Origin: Anthoceros angustus | Taxonomy: Eukaryota > Streptophyta > Anthocerotopsida > Anthocerotales > Anthocerotaceae | Direction of reading: 5' to 3' | DNA: 64,000 bases | Assembly (NCBI GenBank): GCA_010909165.1 | Contig: MU008177.1 | Span: 496,001-560,000 of the forward strand | Shown: positions 21,000-31,864 of the stretch, one piece after another | Layout: the number at the start of each line of letters is the position of its first letter | Position numbering within the stretch: position 1 is the stretch's first letter | Notes under the pieces: model-generated | What the model was told of the DNA's origin: nothing | Seen by the model: only the letters and a program-made list of their open reading frames with translations | The model's database searches: none | Program-made: the position numbers and the translations under genes

Positions 21000-21500
21000 A
21001 CAACCCTAGATTTGTGCATCATTCACAAAATCCTAATCGATCTATAATACCTATTTTCCTACCGCCCTAATTAATCTCTTGCTAATTACTATATATTTAT
21101 CCCTATTGATGAGCATATATAGTGGATATCCCCTATTCTAATTTCCTTTTGCCTTCCTAACAATATCCTACAACTCCGGCTTGATCTCGGTCTTCCATAC
21201 ACCCATCCTAGTTGGATGTTCTCCTCCTCTTCCCCCATTCAACCTTTCGAGGAGAGCAATTCGAGCTTTCTTCCTCCATTCGACCTTTCGAGGAGAGCAA
21301 TTCGAGCTTTCTTCCTGGGATATCCTTTTGCCTTCCTAACAATATCCTACAACTCCAGCTTCAAGATTCAAAAGTTTTCGCATGTTCCTCTTCAATCGTT
21401 CTAGCCAAAAAAATCAAACTTGTTCGTCTTGGCTCCCATGGAAATCTTCCACAAAGGATTGTCGTAAGAAGAATGGGGAACCTCGCAAGGAGGCCCCACT
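21000..21500 (-). mobile_element. E3 LTR-like leader, outer copy
   Basis: Repeat of 20000-20470 with the same TATA sequence (about 21110-21122). Near 21228-21310 it has a 60-base direct duplication around the ACCTTTCGAGGAGAGCAATT word; this word also occurs inside the conserved ORF (about 16922 and 19103). The right edge at about 21500 is the boundary with the copia element. No clean LTR end is visible. Confidence 0.55.
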
Positions 21501-21559
21501 GAGCTAACATTGCAAATAAGAAACAATCTTCCTCAACTCAGTGATTGCTCCTTTTGTGC

Positions 21560-21804
21560 TTCTTCCAAGCCCTCAATACCTCATGGTACTTAGGCAGTGG
21601 AGCTACTTCACATATTTGTTACAATGAAACTCTTTTGAGTCTTACTCACCAACCACAGGACATCGTGTCCTCACAGGGAATGATCACAACCTACCCATAG
21701 CGGGTGTCGGTTGATTGTATTCAAGTGTGATTCAGTCGTTCTTCATCTTCATCACGTCCTCCATGTTCCTTCAATGTGCAAGAATCTAGTATCACCGCAA
21801 GTCT
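21560..21804 (+). pseudogene. copia-1 aspartic protease remnant
   Basis: Reads YLGSGATSHICYNETL at about 21590-21635, the copia protease active-site block. Family members have DSGATSH; here the catalytic Asp is replaced by Gly (a GGC codon), which would abolish cleavage. It is followed after a stop by the HHVLHVP-type end of the protease domain in shifted frame (about 21740-21790). Confidence 0.75.
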
Positions 21805-22245
21805 TTGTCAAGAACACACTGCAGTGATCCTTTATGCGATAGTTGTCTTCTCTCTTTCATAAGTGATAGAAACTATACAATGCACAGCACTTTAGATGAT
21901 GGTCTCTATAGATTGTCGACAAGTGGGAGCCACCCATTCGCTAATGTTGCCATTCCAAACCCGACACCTACCCAAACCATGCTTTGGCATTGTCGCCTTG
22001 GTCATCCTAATAGTCAAAAATTAATCCAAATGTCTAAGGGAGCTTTATATAGAACCCCTTGCCTTGCAAAGGTTGAACACCTACCTTGGTGCGAATCTTG
22101 TGTCCTCACTAAACGACATCAAGAGCCTTTCAAAAATAAATCTCCACAAACGGCCAAGTCACCTTTAGAGATAGTGCACACAGACATTTGTGGACCCTTG
22201 TCTACACCCTCCCTTTCACTTCTTCAAGGACTACATGAAATGGGC
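21805..22245 (+). pseudogene. copia-1 GAG-pre-integrase and integrase start
   Basis: Open for about 147 codons. It contains DDGLYRLST, then the zinc-binding WHCRLGHPNSQKL with its later Cys pair (WCESC), then HTDICGPL, which holds the first catalytic Asp of the integrase DDE triad. After CGPLSTPSLS the sequence jumps to what should lie about 60 residues later (FFKDYMKWAE in another frame), so part of the integrase core is deleted. Confidence 0.82.
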
Positions 22246-23160
22246 TGAGAGACTTACAGATCACAAACTCAAGACCTTACGTTCCGACAATGGTGGAGAG
22301 TTTACATCTCTTGGTGAGGATTTTGTCGAGTTGAAGGTATAGCTCAACAACTTACGCTTGTCTACACTCCTCAACAAAATGGCGTGGCAGGCGAATCTCG
22401 CCTCCAAGAGATCACGGTTGCTTATTGGTACAAGCTAAGTTATCTAAGGCTTATTGGGCGGAGGCCCTCCTAGACAACCTATCTCATGAATCGATTGCCT
22501 ACATCAGTTCAAGGTATGACTCCATATGAAGCATTCATTGGCAAGAAGCCTTCTATTGACCACCTTGAATTTTTGGATCCCCACATATGTTTTTATTCCC
22601 AAAGCATTGCGTAAGTTGGATCCCAAAGCATAAGTACACTTTCATTGGCTACACAAGGTATCAAAGGTACAAATTGTTCAACCCTTCTACAAGGCAACTT
22701 TTATCATGGGAGTGTTACTTTTCATGAGTCTTACCTCTTTTCCCCATGTGGGAGCGATAGGCTTGGTCCTCCTCTTGATGAGACCATTGACCCTTCTTAT
22801 TTTGATGATCTGATTATTTCACTCCATTTCCCATTCCCGCTTCGTGTTCCTTTAGTTGAACCTATTATGCATAAGGAGGAGGAGTTAGCATCCATTCCAC
22901 AACGGGCCGATGTTGACATCATCGGCGCGATTGACACTCATGATGATGAGTTTGATGACCCTACGGAGGATGACATTGTGGAGCCAGATCCTCGTTGATC
23001 CCGCCTCGTGGATGATGCACACACACAAAGGTACAACCTTAGATCCCGACCTACTATCTCGGGTCTGCGGGTTGGAAGGAACCTCCTTTAGGATACCTAG
23101 CTGTTTTGATGATCCTATACCCCTATATCACTTTATTCTCAAGCTGTCTACAAGGCAACT
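22205..23160 (+). pseudogene. copia-1 integrase core end and C-terminal region
   Basis: Frame-broken. KTLRSDNGGEFTS at about 22265-22305 carries the second catalytic Asp. The NGVAE block with the catalytic Glu is damaged (about 22380), followed by NRLPT and MTPYEAFIGKKPS (about 22490-22550). An acidic, variable linker is open from 22645 to 22998 (HDDEFDDPTEDDIVEPDPR), typical of the integrase-RT junction in copia elements. Confidence 0.78.
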
Positions 23161-24024
23161 ATAGACCCGGAAGAACCTCTTACCTTAAAACAAGCTTTCT
23201 CTTCTCTGAAAAGACTTATGGAAGGTAGTCAGAGATTCGAATATAATTCCCTAGTTAATAACTCTACATGGGAATTGGTCAAACCACCTAGGGGTAGGAA
23301 GATAGTAACCAGCAAATGGGTATTCAAAATTAAAAGAAAAGGAGATGGTTCTATAGAAAGGTATAAGGCACGCCTAGTAGCGAGGTTTTACACAAATTCT
23401 GGTCTAGATTACATACCTTGGGCCACTTATGCCCCAAGAGCCAAATTTGCCACACTTCGAATGATATTTGCCTTATGTGCCCAACATGATCTTGAACTCC
23501 ACATGATGGATGTTAAGACAGCATATTTGTATGGGCGCCTGCAAGAGGAAATATACATGAGACAACCCGAGGGTTACGAAGTTAAGGGCAAAGAAGATTG
23601 GGTATGCCGACTCATCAAAGGTTTGTATGGCCTTAAGCAGTCAGGCAAGAATTGGAACTTAACCATACATGTACAACTTATTGGGAGAGGATTTAAGCAA
23701 AGCCAGGGTGATGCTTGTATGTACATCCTAATATCTGGCAATGATATATTTTATCTTCTACTTTATGTTGATGATGTTTTTATGGCAACAAACTCCCTCA
23801 CTCTCCTAGCCGAAACTAAAGCATGGCTTAGGACTCTATTTGAGATGTCCGATCTAGGAGAAATGACATATGCACTTGGTGTTAATATTATACGAAATAG
23901 AGGTAATAAGACTCTAAGTATAGTTCAAACCAAGTATATTAAGGAGAGTTTAGCTAAATTTGGACTTGAGGATGCAAAGCGCACCCACACCTTTGCAAGT
24001 GGTGTTAGGCTTACCTCGATATGA
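23161..24024 (+). pseudogene. copia-1 reverse transcriptase
   Basis: Nearly complete RT, open for 268 codons from 23218. It contains NNSTWELVKPP, KWVFKIKRKGDGSIERYKAR, LHMMDVKTAYLYG, the EIYMRQPEGY block, CRLIKGLYGLKQSGKNW and the catalytic YVDDVFMA at about 23765. This order and the YVDD motif identify a plant Ty1/copia RT. Missing or odd residues (ARFYTNSG where ARG-type residues are usual; TYAPRAK for the usual SPV-type word) show decay. The frame breaks just after HTFASG near 24000. Confidence 0.9.
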
Positions 24025-24716
24025 GTCCCAAAACAGTGAAGAAAAGCTAGAAATGTCAGTTCCATACCGACATCTTGTTGGCACTCTAATATATTTATGC
24101 AATTTTACGAGACCGGATATATCTTTTGAAGTCGGTTCACTGCTCACAATTCTTGGAGAACCACAGGCGTGAGCCTTTGGATGTCAGCGTATATTCGATA
24201 CCTTAAAGGCACTATGTACAGGATCGATGTTCAAGCATACACCAGCTATCAACACATTAACTCTAACGGCATATGATGCCGACTATCGGTGACCCGACAC
24301 GAAAATTTGTCGGTATGTATTACTCTTGGGAGCACCAATATCTGGTCAAGTAAGAAACAACCTACTATAGCTTTGTCATCGAATCTCAAGTGGTACTAAC
24401 CTCGGTTCTAAAGACATAGTGTGGTCCAGTTAGTTTTGAGTGAACTTCACCATCCTCAACTTAAGCCTACATCTTTGTTTAGTGATAGCCGGTGCCATTG
24501 CACTTGCGAAATCACCTTTTCATTCTAGAACTAAACATATAGCTGTTGAGTATCACTACATAAGGGAAAGGTTAGAAGATCAAACCATAAATATTAGTTA
24601 TGTTCAAACTTTAGACAATGCTGATTTATTAACAAAGTCATTGGGAATTGAGTTACATAGGAAACACATGAAATGTTTGGGTATAATGGACACACTGTCC
24701 AAACCTTTAACCTAAT
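24025..24716 (+). pseudogene. copia-1 RNase H and pol C-terminus
   Basis: Shifted-frame continuation: YRHLVGTLIYLCNFTRPDIS (about 24064-24122), a degraded segment with WSSKKQPTIALSS (about 24345-24385), and an open C-terminus with GAIALAKSPFHSRTKHIAVE, HYIRERL and ADLLTKSLG (about 24495-24640), ending at TAA 24713. These are the standard copia RNase H and terminal words. Stops and shifts between them make it non-functional. Confidence 0.85.
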
Positions 24717-24850
24717 ACTCACCCTAGCAGCCTTAGGGCCGATTTAAGATAACCTTAAAATCTTAGCCCAAAAATTATTGTCTTACTATTTTCTGAACAT
24801 TTTTCTTCTTCTATCTCAAAATAGCTTAGGTCATCCCTGCCTTCCTCCTC
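24717..24850 (+). other. copia-1 3' untranslated stretch
   Basis: Short AT-rich stretch between the pol stop and the triplicated segment. No polypurine tract or LTR start is visible here. Confidence 0.4.
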
Positions 24851-27245
24851 ATAGACGGCCAACATAGAACCTGGAATATTTATATTAAAAATAAAAATAA
24901 TATTTAAGCAGTATTTATGTGATTAAAACAATAAATTCCCTTAGCACCAAAGGCACCTACGGAAAATATGTTTGATATGTCCTGGAAATTCCTCACATGG
25001 GAGACTTGCTATTTTATCATGTGGATGGTAGTTTCCTCACATATATAGGAGTCCGGACATCTCCTTTTCACTTAAACCTAAGGTGAGTATGTATACTTTA
25101 TTTTCTGGTCACCTTTTGGTAGAATTCGCTTATAATAGCCCATGTTTTTGTCTTTAATACACTTAGGAAACAAAATGTGTTTACAGCCGCATCAATCGCA
25201 GAAAATTTATGCTAGGTTATTATGATCCTAAAACTCATATAGAAATTAGGATGCTTAAAATCGGATAACCCTTATTTAATATATTGCACCTTTCTTTTCC
25301 CTTCCTTGTCATATCCTCCCCATGCCGTCTCCACCCATCTCGCTCAAGCGTCCCACACAAGTGTCACCTCTTATCCATCAAGTCGTTAGCATCCTTGTAA
25401 TCCACTTGTGTCATAGCTTCTTCTTAGAAGCATAAGATGGGCAATCTTTCCTACAAACACTTTTGGCGAGGTGGGCATTTTGCGGCGGAGCATCATTCAT
25501 TGAGGGGGAGGGGCACGTCCTCATCACCTAGGCTGCGCTTCCTCCCCTTTGGTGAGCACATCCGAATTGCTTCACAAATGAAGACATGGCGGAAATGAAG
25601 ACATGGCGAAAATGAAGACGCAATCTTACACTCGGACTCAGCTTTCCTCTTCATAGACGGCCAACATAGAACCTGGAATATTTATATTAAAAATAAAAAT
25701 AATATTTAAGCAGTATTTATGTGATTAAAACAATAAATTCCCTTAGCACCAAAGGCACCTACGGAAAATATGTTTGATATGTCCTGGAAATTCCTCACAT
25801 GGGAGACTTGCTATTTTATCATGTGGATGGTAGTTTCACATATATAGGAGTCCGGACATCTCCCTTTTCACTTAAACCTAAGGTGAGTATGTATACTTTA
25901 TTTTCTGGTCACCTTTTGGTAGAATTCGCTTATAATAGCCCATGTTTTTGTCTTTAATACACTTAGGAAACAAAATGTGTTTACAGCCGCATCAATCGCA
26001 GAAAATTTATGCTAGGTTATTATGATCCTAAAACTCATATAGAAATTAGGATGCTTAAAATCGGATAACCCTTATTTAATATATTGCACCTTTCTTTTCC
26101 TTCCTTGTCATATCCTCCCCATGCCGTCTCCACCCATCTCGCTCAAGCGTCCCACACAAGTGTCACCTCTTATCCATCAAGTCGTTAGCATCCTTGTAAT
26201 CCACTTGTGTCATAGCTTCTTCTTAGAAGCATAAGATGGGCAATCTTTCCTACAAACACTTTTGGCGAGGTGGGCATTTTGCGGCGGAGCATCATTCATT
26301 GAGGGGGAGGGGCACGTCCTCATCACCTAGGCTGCGCTTCCTCCCCTTTGGTGAGCACATCCGAATTGCTTCACAAATGAAGACATGGCGGAAATGAAGA
26401 CATGGCGAAAATGAAGACGCAATCTTACACTCGGACTCAGCTTTCCTCTTCATAGACGGCCAACATAGAACCTGGAATATTTATATTAAAAATAAAAATA
26501 ATATTTAAGCAGTATTTATGTGATTAAAACAATAAATTCCCTTAGCACCAAAGGCACCTACGGAAAATATGTTTGATATGTCCTGGAAATTCCTCACATG
26601 GGAGACTTGCTATTTTTATCATGTGGATGGTAGTTTCCTCACATATATAGGAGTCCGGACATCTCCTTTTCACTTAAACCTAAGGTGAGTATGTATACTT
26701 TATTTTCTGGTCACCTTTTGGTAGAATTCGCTTATAATAGCCCATGTTTTTGTCTTTAATACACTTAGGAAACAAAATGTGTTTACAGCCGCATCAATCG
26801 CAGAAAATTTATGCTAGGTTATTATGATCCTAAAACTCATATAGAAATTAGGATGCTTAAAATCTTGGATAACCCTTATTTAATATATTGCACCTTTCTT
26901 TTCCTTCCTTGTCATATCCTCCCCATGCCGTCTCCACCCATCCGCAGCAACACAAGTGTCGACCTCTTTATCCATCAAGTCGTTAGCATCCTTGTAATCC
27001 ACCTGTGTCATAGCTTCTTCTTAGAAGCATAAGATGGGCAGCAATCTTTCCTACAAACACTTTTGGCGGTGGGCATTTTGCGGCGGAGCATCATTCATTG
27101 AGGGGGAGGGGCACGTCCTCATCACCTAGGCTTCCTCCCCTTTGGTGAGCACATCCGACAATTGCTTCACAAATGAAGACATGGCGGAAATGAAGACATG
27201 GCGAAAATGAAGACGCAATCTTACACGGACTTGCTTTCCCTCTTC
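24851..27245. repeat. 0.8-kb segment in three tandem copies
   Basis: Units start at 24851, 25653 and 26452 with the ATAGACGGCCAACATAG word (802, 799 and about 794 bases). Copies are about 97-98% alike. Each holds an AT-rich start, a TATA-like ACATATATAGG about 185 bases in, and near its end a GAGGGGGAGGGG purine tract of the kind that precedes plant copia LTRs. It may be an LTR plus adjoining 3' sequence of a copia element multiplied in tandem. No coding sequence. Confidence 0.8.
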
Positions 27246-27660
27246 GCTGGAGCGCGCCCCTGAGGATCCTTAGGCATCTGGTTCAGCTTCATCCTCCGAG
27301 GATGAGGTCGATCAATGACAAATGCGAGATTTCTTTACGAAAGGCCGCAGGAAGGACGAGGTCGTGGGCGAGACTCTTCATCACCAGAGGACACGACTAG
27401 ATGCATCAGCGGTAGGCGCCCTCGTCCTTTTGTTTGGGCGCCAGGCGCCGTGAGCGCCCCTTGCCTGCAAGGACGCGAGGGCTGGAAGGGCGCCTCCTCC
27501 GTGGGCGGGGCTCGGGGCAGGCGCGATGGCGCCCCACGTGGCGCCTCCTCCGTGGGCGGGGATTGGGCGCCTGCGCGGGTAACCCTCCCGCCATCGCCAT
27601 CACCGCACATGTACCAACCACCAAGTTGTCGGGATCGCGTTCGTGAAGTTTGAGGAAGAA
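27246..27660 (+). other. GC-rich leader between copia pieces
   Basis: GC content rises sharply. A CGCCTCCTCCGTGGGCGGGG word occurs twice 41 bases apart (about 27498 and 27539), and GGCGCC-type words recur. Both strands are open for about 110 codons over this stretch, as expected for GC-rich DNA. The peptides are Arg/Gly/Pro-rich and match no family I know, so no gene is called. Confidence 0.4.
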
Positions 27661-28140
27661 GGGTATTATCCATTATCCTTTTGATTTTCCTTTTCGGAAA
27701 TTAGGGTATTTTCTGGATTTTCCTCTATATATAAATCCGCTTAAATACTTTTAATTAGTTTTAATTCCACCTATTTACTGAAGTTGGGTTTTTAGTTTCT
27801 CATCTCAGTTCTCCTTAAGTGGGAGTTATTTTAATAGTGATTATTACTTTCAGTTTTACCTTAAGTTTTACTTTATGCCTTTAAGTAAAGTTTAGTTAGG
27901 GACTAGTTTTACTAGACTAGTTTTCCTAGACCTCTTTTGGTCGAAAATCACCCCTAGTTCATAGTGAGTGGGAGTGATAAAATAGCTTACTATTAGGGCA
28001 CTCTTCACTAGGGCACCTAGGACTTAATAATTAATTTAGTCCTTAGGGCTCTAGGTAGTTTCTTTTAGTAGTTATTTAATTGGTTAGTTGTTACAACCAC
28101 TTATTGGTTACAACTACCTTGCCTACATAAAGGCATGTAC
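27661..28140 (+). mobile_element. AT-rich LTR-like block before copia-2
   Basis: AT-rich, with a strong TATA sequence (CTATATATAAATCC at about 27724) and repeated short words (TTTTACTAGACTAGTTTT, TTAGTTATTTAATTGGTTAG). Position in front of a copia integrase suggests LTR or leader sequence. LTR ends and PBS are not identifiable. Confidence 0.4.
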
Positions 28141-28148
28141 TTTCTATT

Positions 28149-29214
28149 ATGAATGTAATGCAACACATATTGCTTAAGCTTGTGTATGATTCTCATCATT
28201 TTCTTATGTTCACAGACGACAAGAGTCATTTTGTTACTTCCTACATCTTGAAGAACAAAAGTGAGTGTTTCTTCTATTTCAAGGAGTACATAAAATTTGC
28301 TGAACGTTGGATTGGGAAGCAGCTCAAAACCCTAAGATCAGATAATGGCGGGGAATTCACCTCCAATGAATTTTAAGCCTACTGCAAGAAAGAAGGCATA
28401 GGTAGACAACTCAGTGTTGTCTACACTCTTCAACAGAATGGAGTGGCTGAACGATTGAATCTTACACTGCAGGAGATGACCTCCTCTTTGTTACATGATG
28501 CTCAACTGCCACTTCCATATTGGGCAAAAGCTTTGATGACATCCACCTATCTTTGAAACAGGTTGCCTACAACCGCTGTTGACGGACAGACCCCGTATGA
28601 GGCATTTACCGGTAGGAAACCTTCTCTCCAACACTTGAGAACCTTTGGGTGTCTCGCCTATGCTTTTATACTTAAGAAAAAGCGCAAGAAGTTCTCTGAT
28701 AAGTCCTGGAAACTTCTCATGCTAGGGTATACGGAGGGTATCAAGGCTTATAGACTTTATGATGTTCCCACAAATAAAATCATTTATGCTCGGAGTGTTA
28801 CCTTTGATGAAGGGCGTACTTGGGCATCAGTGGGAGCCCAGCAGCATGTTACAGACCCTGCTGATGATGGGGACGATCTTGATGTCTCACATTTTGATCT
28901 CACCGACCATGGTACTCAGAATTCTACCTTTGCGGACATAGCTCCTGCAGGTGGGGAAAATATAGCAGCAACAGAGTTAGAAGAAGCTCCTCTGCTAGCT
29001 ATGCCTGAACAGCCAACTTTGCAGGACCCACATCCTCAACATCCTAGTGGTGCTTATCTCAAGTTAGAAATTGCTGACCTTGATCCAGCTGATCCATCTG
29101 ATTCAGAGGCCGACGAGCCGCCTGCTGATGAAGACAATGACCCTGAACCAGAACCCTTGCCAGATCCTGTTCGACGTTATCCTACATGTGAACGGCGACC
29201 CGAGGACCCTACCA
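28149..29214 (+). pseudogene. Ty1/copia integrase (copia-2)
   Basis: Starts inside the integrase core: FTDDKSHFVTSYILKNKSE, FKEYIKFAER, then KTLRSDNGGEFTSNEF with the second catalytic Asp (about 28340), a stop at 28374, then QQNGVAERLN with the catalytic Glu (about 28430), another stop at about 28555, and an open C-terminal domain from 28563 (PYEAFTGRKPSLQHLRTFGC, LMLGYTEGIKAYRLYD, ARSVTFDEG) into an acidic linker (PADPSDSEADEPPADEDND). A different copia lineage from copia-1. The open frame runs without a stop across the junction at about 29214 into G1 LTR sequence, so its last 140 codons are not copia protein. RT is absent. Confidence 0.87.
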
Positions 29215-29639
29215 TGGGCGCCCAGGGACCCCCTGATCCGCACCGCGTTTCGTCCCTACTTCTAAGACCAATCTTCTCCACTCAGGGAGCGCCCTTTTAC
29301 TTGCAGATTTGGGATTCGTCCCTTAGGCTCTGCCTGTGGCCTTCCACTAACACCTACACTTCTAATCCTCTACTCGTCTCCTCATCCTCGCCCTCCTATT
29401 CTAACCTCGCTGGCTTAAGGCCGACTCGCCCACGCAGCAACCCTGGGTCGGCCTCCACCAAAGAAGTTCTTTCTTGGGCGGTTGCTATGAATTTGACACC
29501 AAACGGCGAGGATCTCCGAGTCTGTCCGGCGGTCTTCCTCAAACCGAGAGTTCCACAGGCATTGCCACTTGTTTTTCAAGATGTAGGAAAGACAAACGAG
29601 AGAAACCACGTGAAGGTCAAAAATATCAACTACCACTAG
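29215..29639 (-). mobile_element. G1 LTR fragment fused to copia-2
   Basis: The plus strand here matches 10530-10990 (words TTCGTCCCTACTTCTAAGAC, CACTAACACCTACAC, GGGCGGTTGCTATGA), so it is a minus-oriented G1 LTR piece of a diverged subfamily. It ends at an AACTACCACTAG word where the protease-bearing repeat begins. No PBS. Confidence 0.7.
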
Positions 29640-30463
29640 ACTTGGCTTTCAAGAAATCTCATTGTTTCTATCCAATAGTTTCGATCTCGATTAATTTGAT
29701 TTACAACTCGCTCCATTTCAACTTTTGTAGCTTCGCCCATTTGATTTGCACTCCATTCAATTTAGCTTTGATTGAGTACGTGGGACATGGATTAATGGGC
29801 GTTTTGGAATGGGTATTTACACATTTACTCTAGCCGCTCTCGGTGCGCTAACCGCTCTAGATAGATGGTGTAGTAGACCCCTAGCATGATGTGTCTATTC
29901 AAAGGTTGGTAACGATGAGCTATGATATTGGCTCTTTTAGTTGGCGATGGCTCGTTAAATATTCCTACGCACATGTGAGACATACGAGGTTGAGGCATGA
30001 GACTTAGCATGCACTCTCACACACACACCGGATGTACGGACTCTTTCTTGTTATCACTTGCCAAAGGACTCCACCAGCCAGCTTTGAAATGTGAGGACTT
30101 GCGATAGCCGATATCCCGCACAACATATTAGTCTAGATCTTGGACCATGGCACGGTAGTAACCCACTACCCGCAAAGGCTGTATGATGTTCGTGGACCAC
30201 CGCTATCATCGTCCTCCTATTCTAACCTCGCTCGGCCATCGGCTTCGACCGCCTTACGCACAAGGCCTGGGTCGGCCTCCACCAAAGAAGTTCTTTCTTG
30301 GGCGGTTGCTATGAATTTGACACCAAACGGCGAGGATCTCCGAGTCTGTCCGGCGGTCTTCCTCAAACCGAGAGTTCCACAGGCATTGCCACTTGTTTTT
30401 CAAGATGTAGGAAAGACAAACGAGAGAAACCACGTGAAGGTCAAAAATATCAACTACCACTAG
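29389..30463. repeat. 824-bp tandem duplication across the G1 LTR/protease-repeat junction
   Basis: The stretch from the TCCTATTCTAACCTCGCT word at 29389 through the first 0.55 kb of the protease-bearing repeat recurs from 30213. The second G1 LTR piece is 30213-30463. Both copies include the same junction (about 29639 and 30463), so the duplication followed the joining. Confidence 0.8.
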
Positions 30464-31255
30464 ACTTGGCTTTCAAGAAATCTCATTTTCTATCCAATAG
30501 TTTCGATCTCGATTAATTTGATTTACAACTCGCTCCATTTCAACTTTTGTAGCTTCGTCCATTTGATTTGCACTCCATTCAATTTAGCTTTGATTGAGTC
30601 GTGGGACATGGATTAATGGGCGTTTTGGAATGGGTATTTACACATTTACTCTAGCCGCTCGGCCGCTAACCGCTCTAGATAGATGGTGCATGGTAGACCC
30701 CTAGCATGATGTGTCTATTCAAAGGTTGGTAACGATGAGCTATGATATTGGCTCTTTTAGTTGGCGATGGCACATTAAATATTCCTACGCACATGTGAGA
30801 CATACAGTTGAGGCATGAGTGTTAGCATGCACTCTCACACACACCGGATGTACGGACTCTTTCTTGTTATCACTTGCCAAAGGACTCCACCAGCTTTGAA
30901 ATGTGAGGACTTGCGATAGATATCCCGCACAACATATTAGTCTAGATCTTGGACCATGGCACGGTAGTAACCCACTACCCGCAAAGGCTGTATGTATGCT
31001 CGTCGTCACCACCGCTATCATCGTCCTCGAGCGGCGAGACAAAATGTTGCGAGATGTGGTCTAGAAGGTTCCTTTGGCGGACGCGGAAGGTTACCATCGT
31101 TGGGATTGTACTCTTAAGTAAGCGGAATCTTTCGATTTTGCTTCGCTTATTAGGGTTTACACCTAAGTCTAATAGCTCTAGGGTTTGCAAGTGCACTGCG
31201 GGATGGTTGGAAAGGATATTCGAATTACCTTGTCCATGTATATATATACAAGATA

Positions 31256-31274
31256 AAATAGAGAGAGAGAGAGA
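31256..31274. repeat. (GA)n microsatellite in the 2.45-kb unit
   Basis: A run of GA dinucleotides beside a TATATATATACAAG stretch. Equivalent runs at about 33719-33738 and 36227-36242 vary in length between units, as microsatellites do. Confidence 0.8.
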
Positions 31275-31864
31275 TCGCAACTTAACGACAAAGGAGCTTG
31301 CAAATAGAAGAAGAAGAATTTTATTAAATCCACGACTTTCTAAGTGCGTACAAGATATAGAATATTTAGAAAAAGAGATATAGAACTTGGCGACAAAGGA
31401 AGATGAAAATAGAAGGAGCTTATACATAAGATAGAAAAGTTTTACTAGGGACCAAGGAAGATGAAAATAGAAGGAGCTTATATAAATAAGATAGAAAAGT
31501 TTTTCCAAAGTCCATTTGAGGATGATCATCATGGAATCGAATACCATGCATCCATACGATGCGATAAGATTAATACAAAGGAGTCGAGAAGATTAATACA
31601 AAGGAGTTTAGAGTTAAGATTTGGTCAACTATGTGCGTGAGAGATTTATATATCATCCGTTTCATTGTGAAATACAACGTTCACGTTGATAGAAATATAC
31701 TCAAATGAGCATTACAAATTATAACTTAGTTGTGAAATCAAATTCTCACATTAATAAATTACCCAAATGAGTATTACAAACTATGACAACTTAAAATTTA
31801 GTGTTCTATATGGTATCAGGATATCCCATATCGTGTACATACCACATACACCTCCTCAGATACT

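Larger units (their letters stand above)
21501..24716 (+). mobile_element. Ty1/copia retrotransposon internal region (copia-1)
   Basis: Plus-strand gag-pol in copia order: protease, GAG-pre-integrase, integrase, RT, RNase H. The gag part and both flanking LTRs are not identifiable: the left side starts abruptly inside protease and the right side runs into a triplicated segment. Base composition is AT-richer than the neighbouring gypsy sequence and there are far fewer indels, so it may have a different age or methylation state. Confidence 0.85.

Noticed and set aside
27315-27653. Overlapping open stretches on both strands in GC-rich DNA
   Set aside because: Both strands are open because stops are rare at this GC content; Arg/Gly/Pro peptides without motifs.
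29825-30010. Short minus-strand open stretches in the protease-bearing unit (also 30785-31042, 35822-36205)
   Set aside because: They differ among the tandem units through indels and show no motif; upstream non-coding part of the unit is the simpler reading.
31808-31822. TGGTATCAGG as a copia-type tRNA-iMet primer-binding site
   Set aside because: Only nine bases fit, no LTR end precedes it, and the second unit has TGGTATACAG at this place. It lies just beyond the 3' end of the protease pseudogene.
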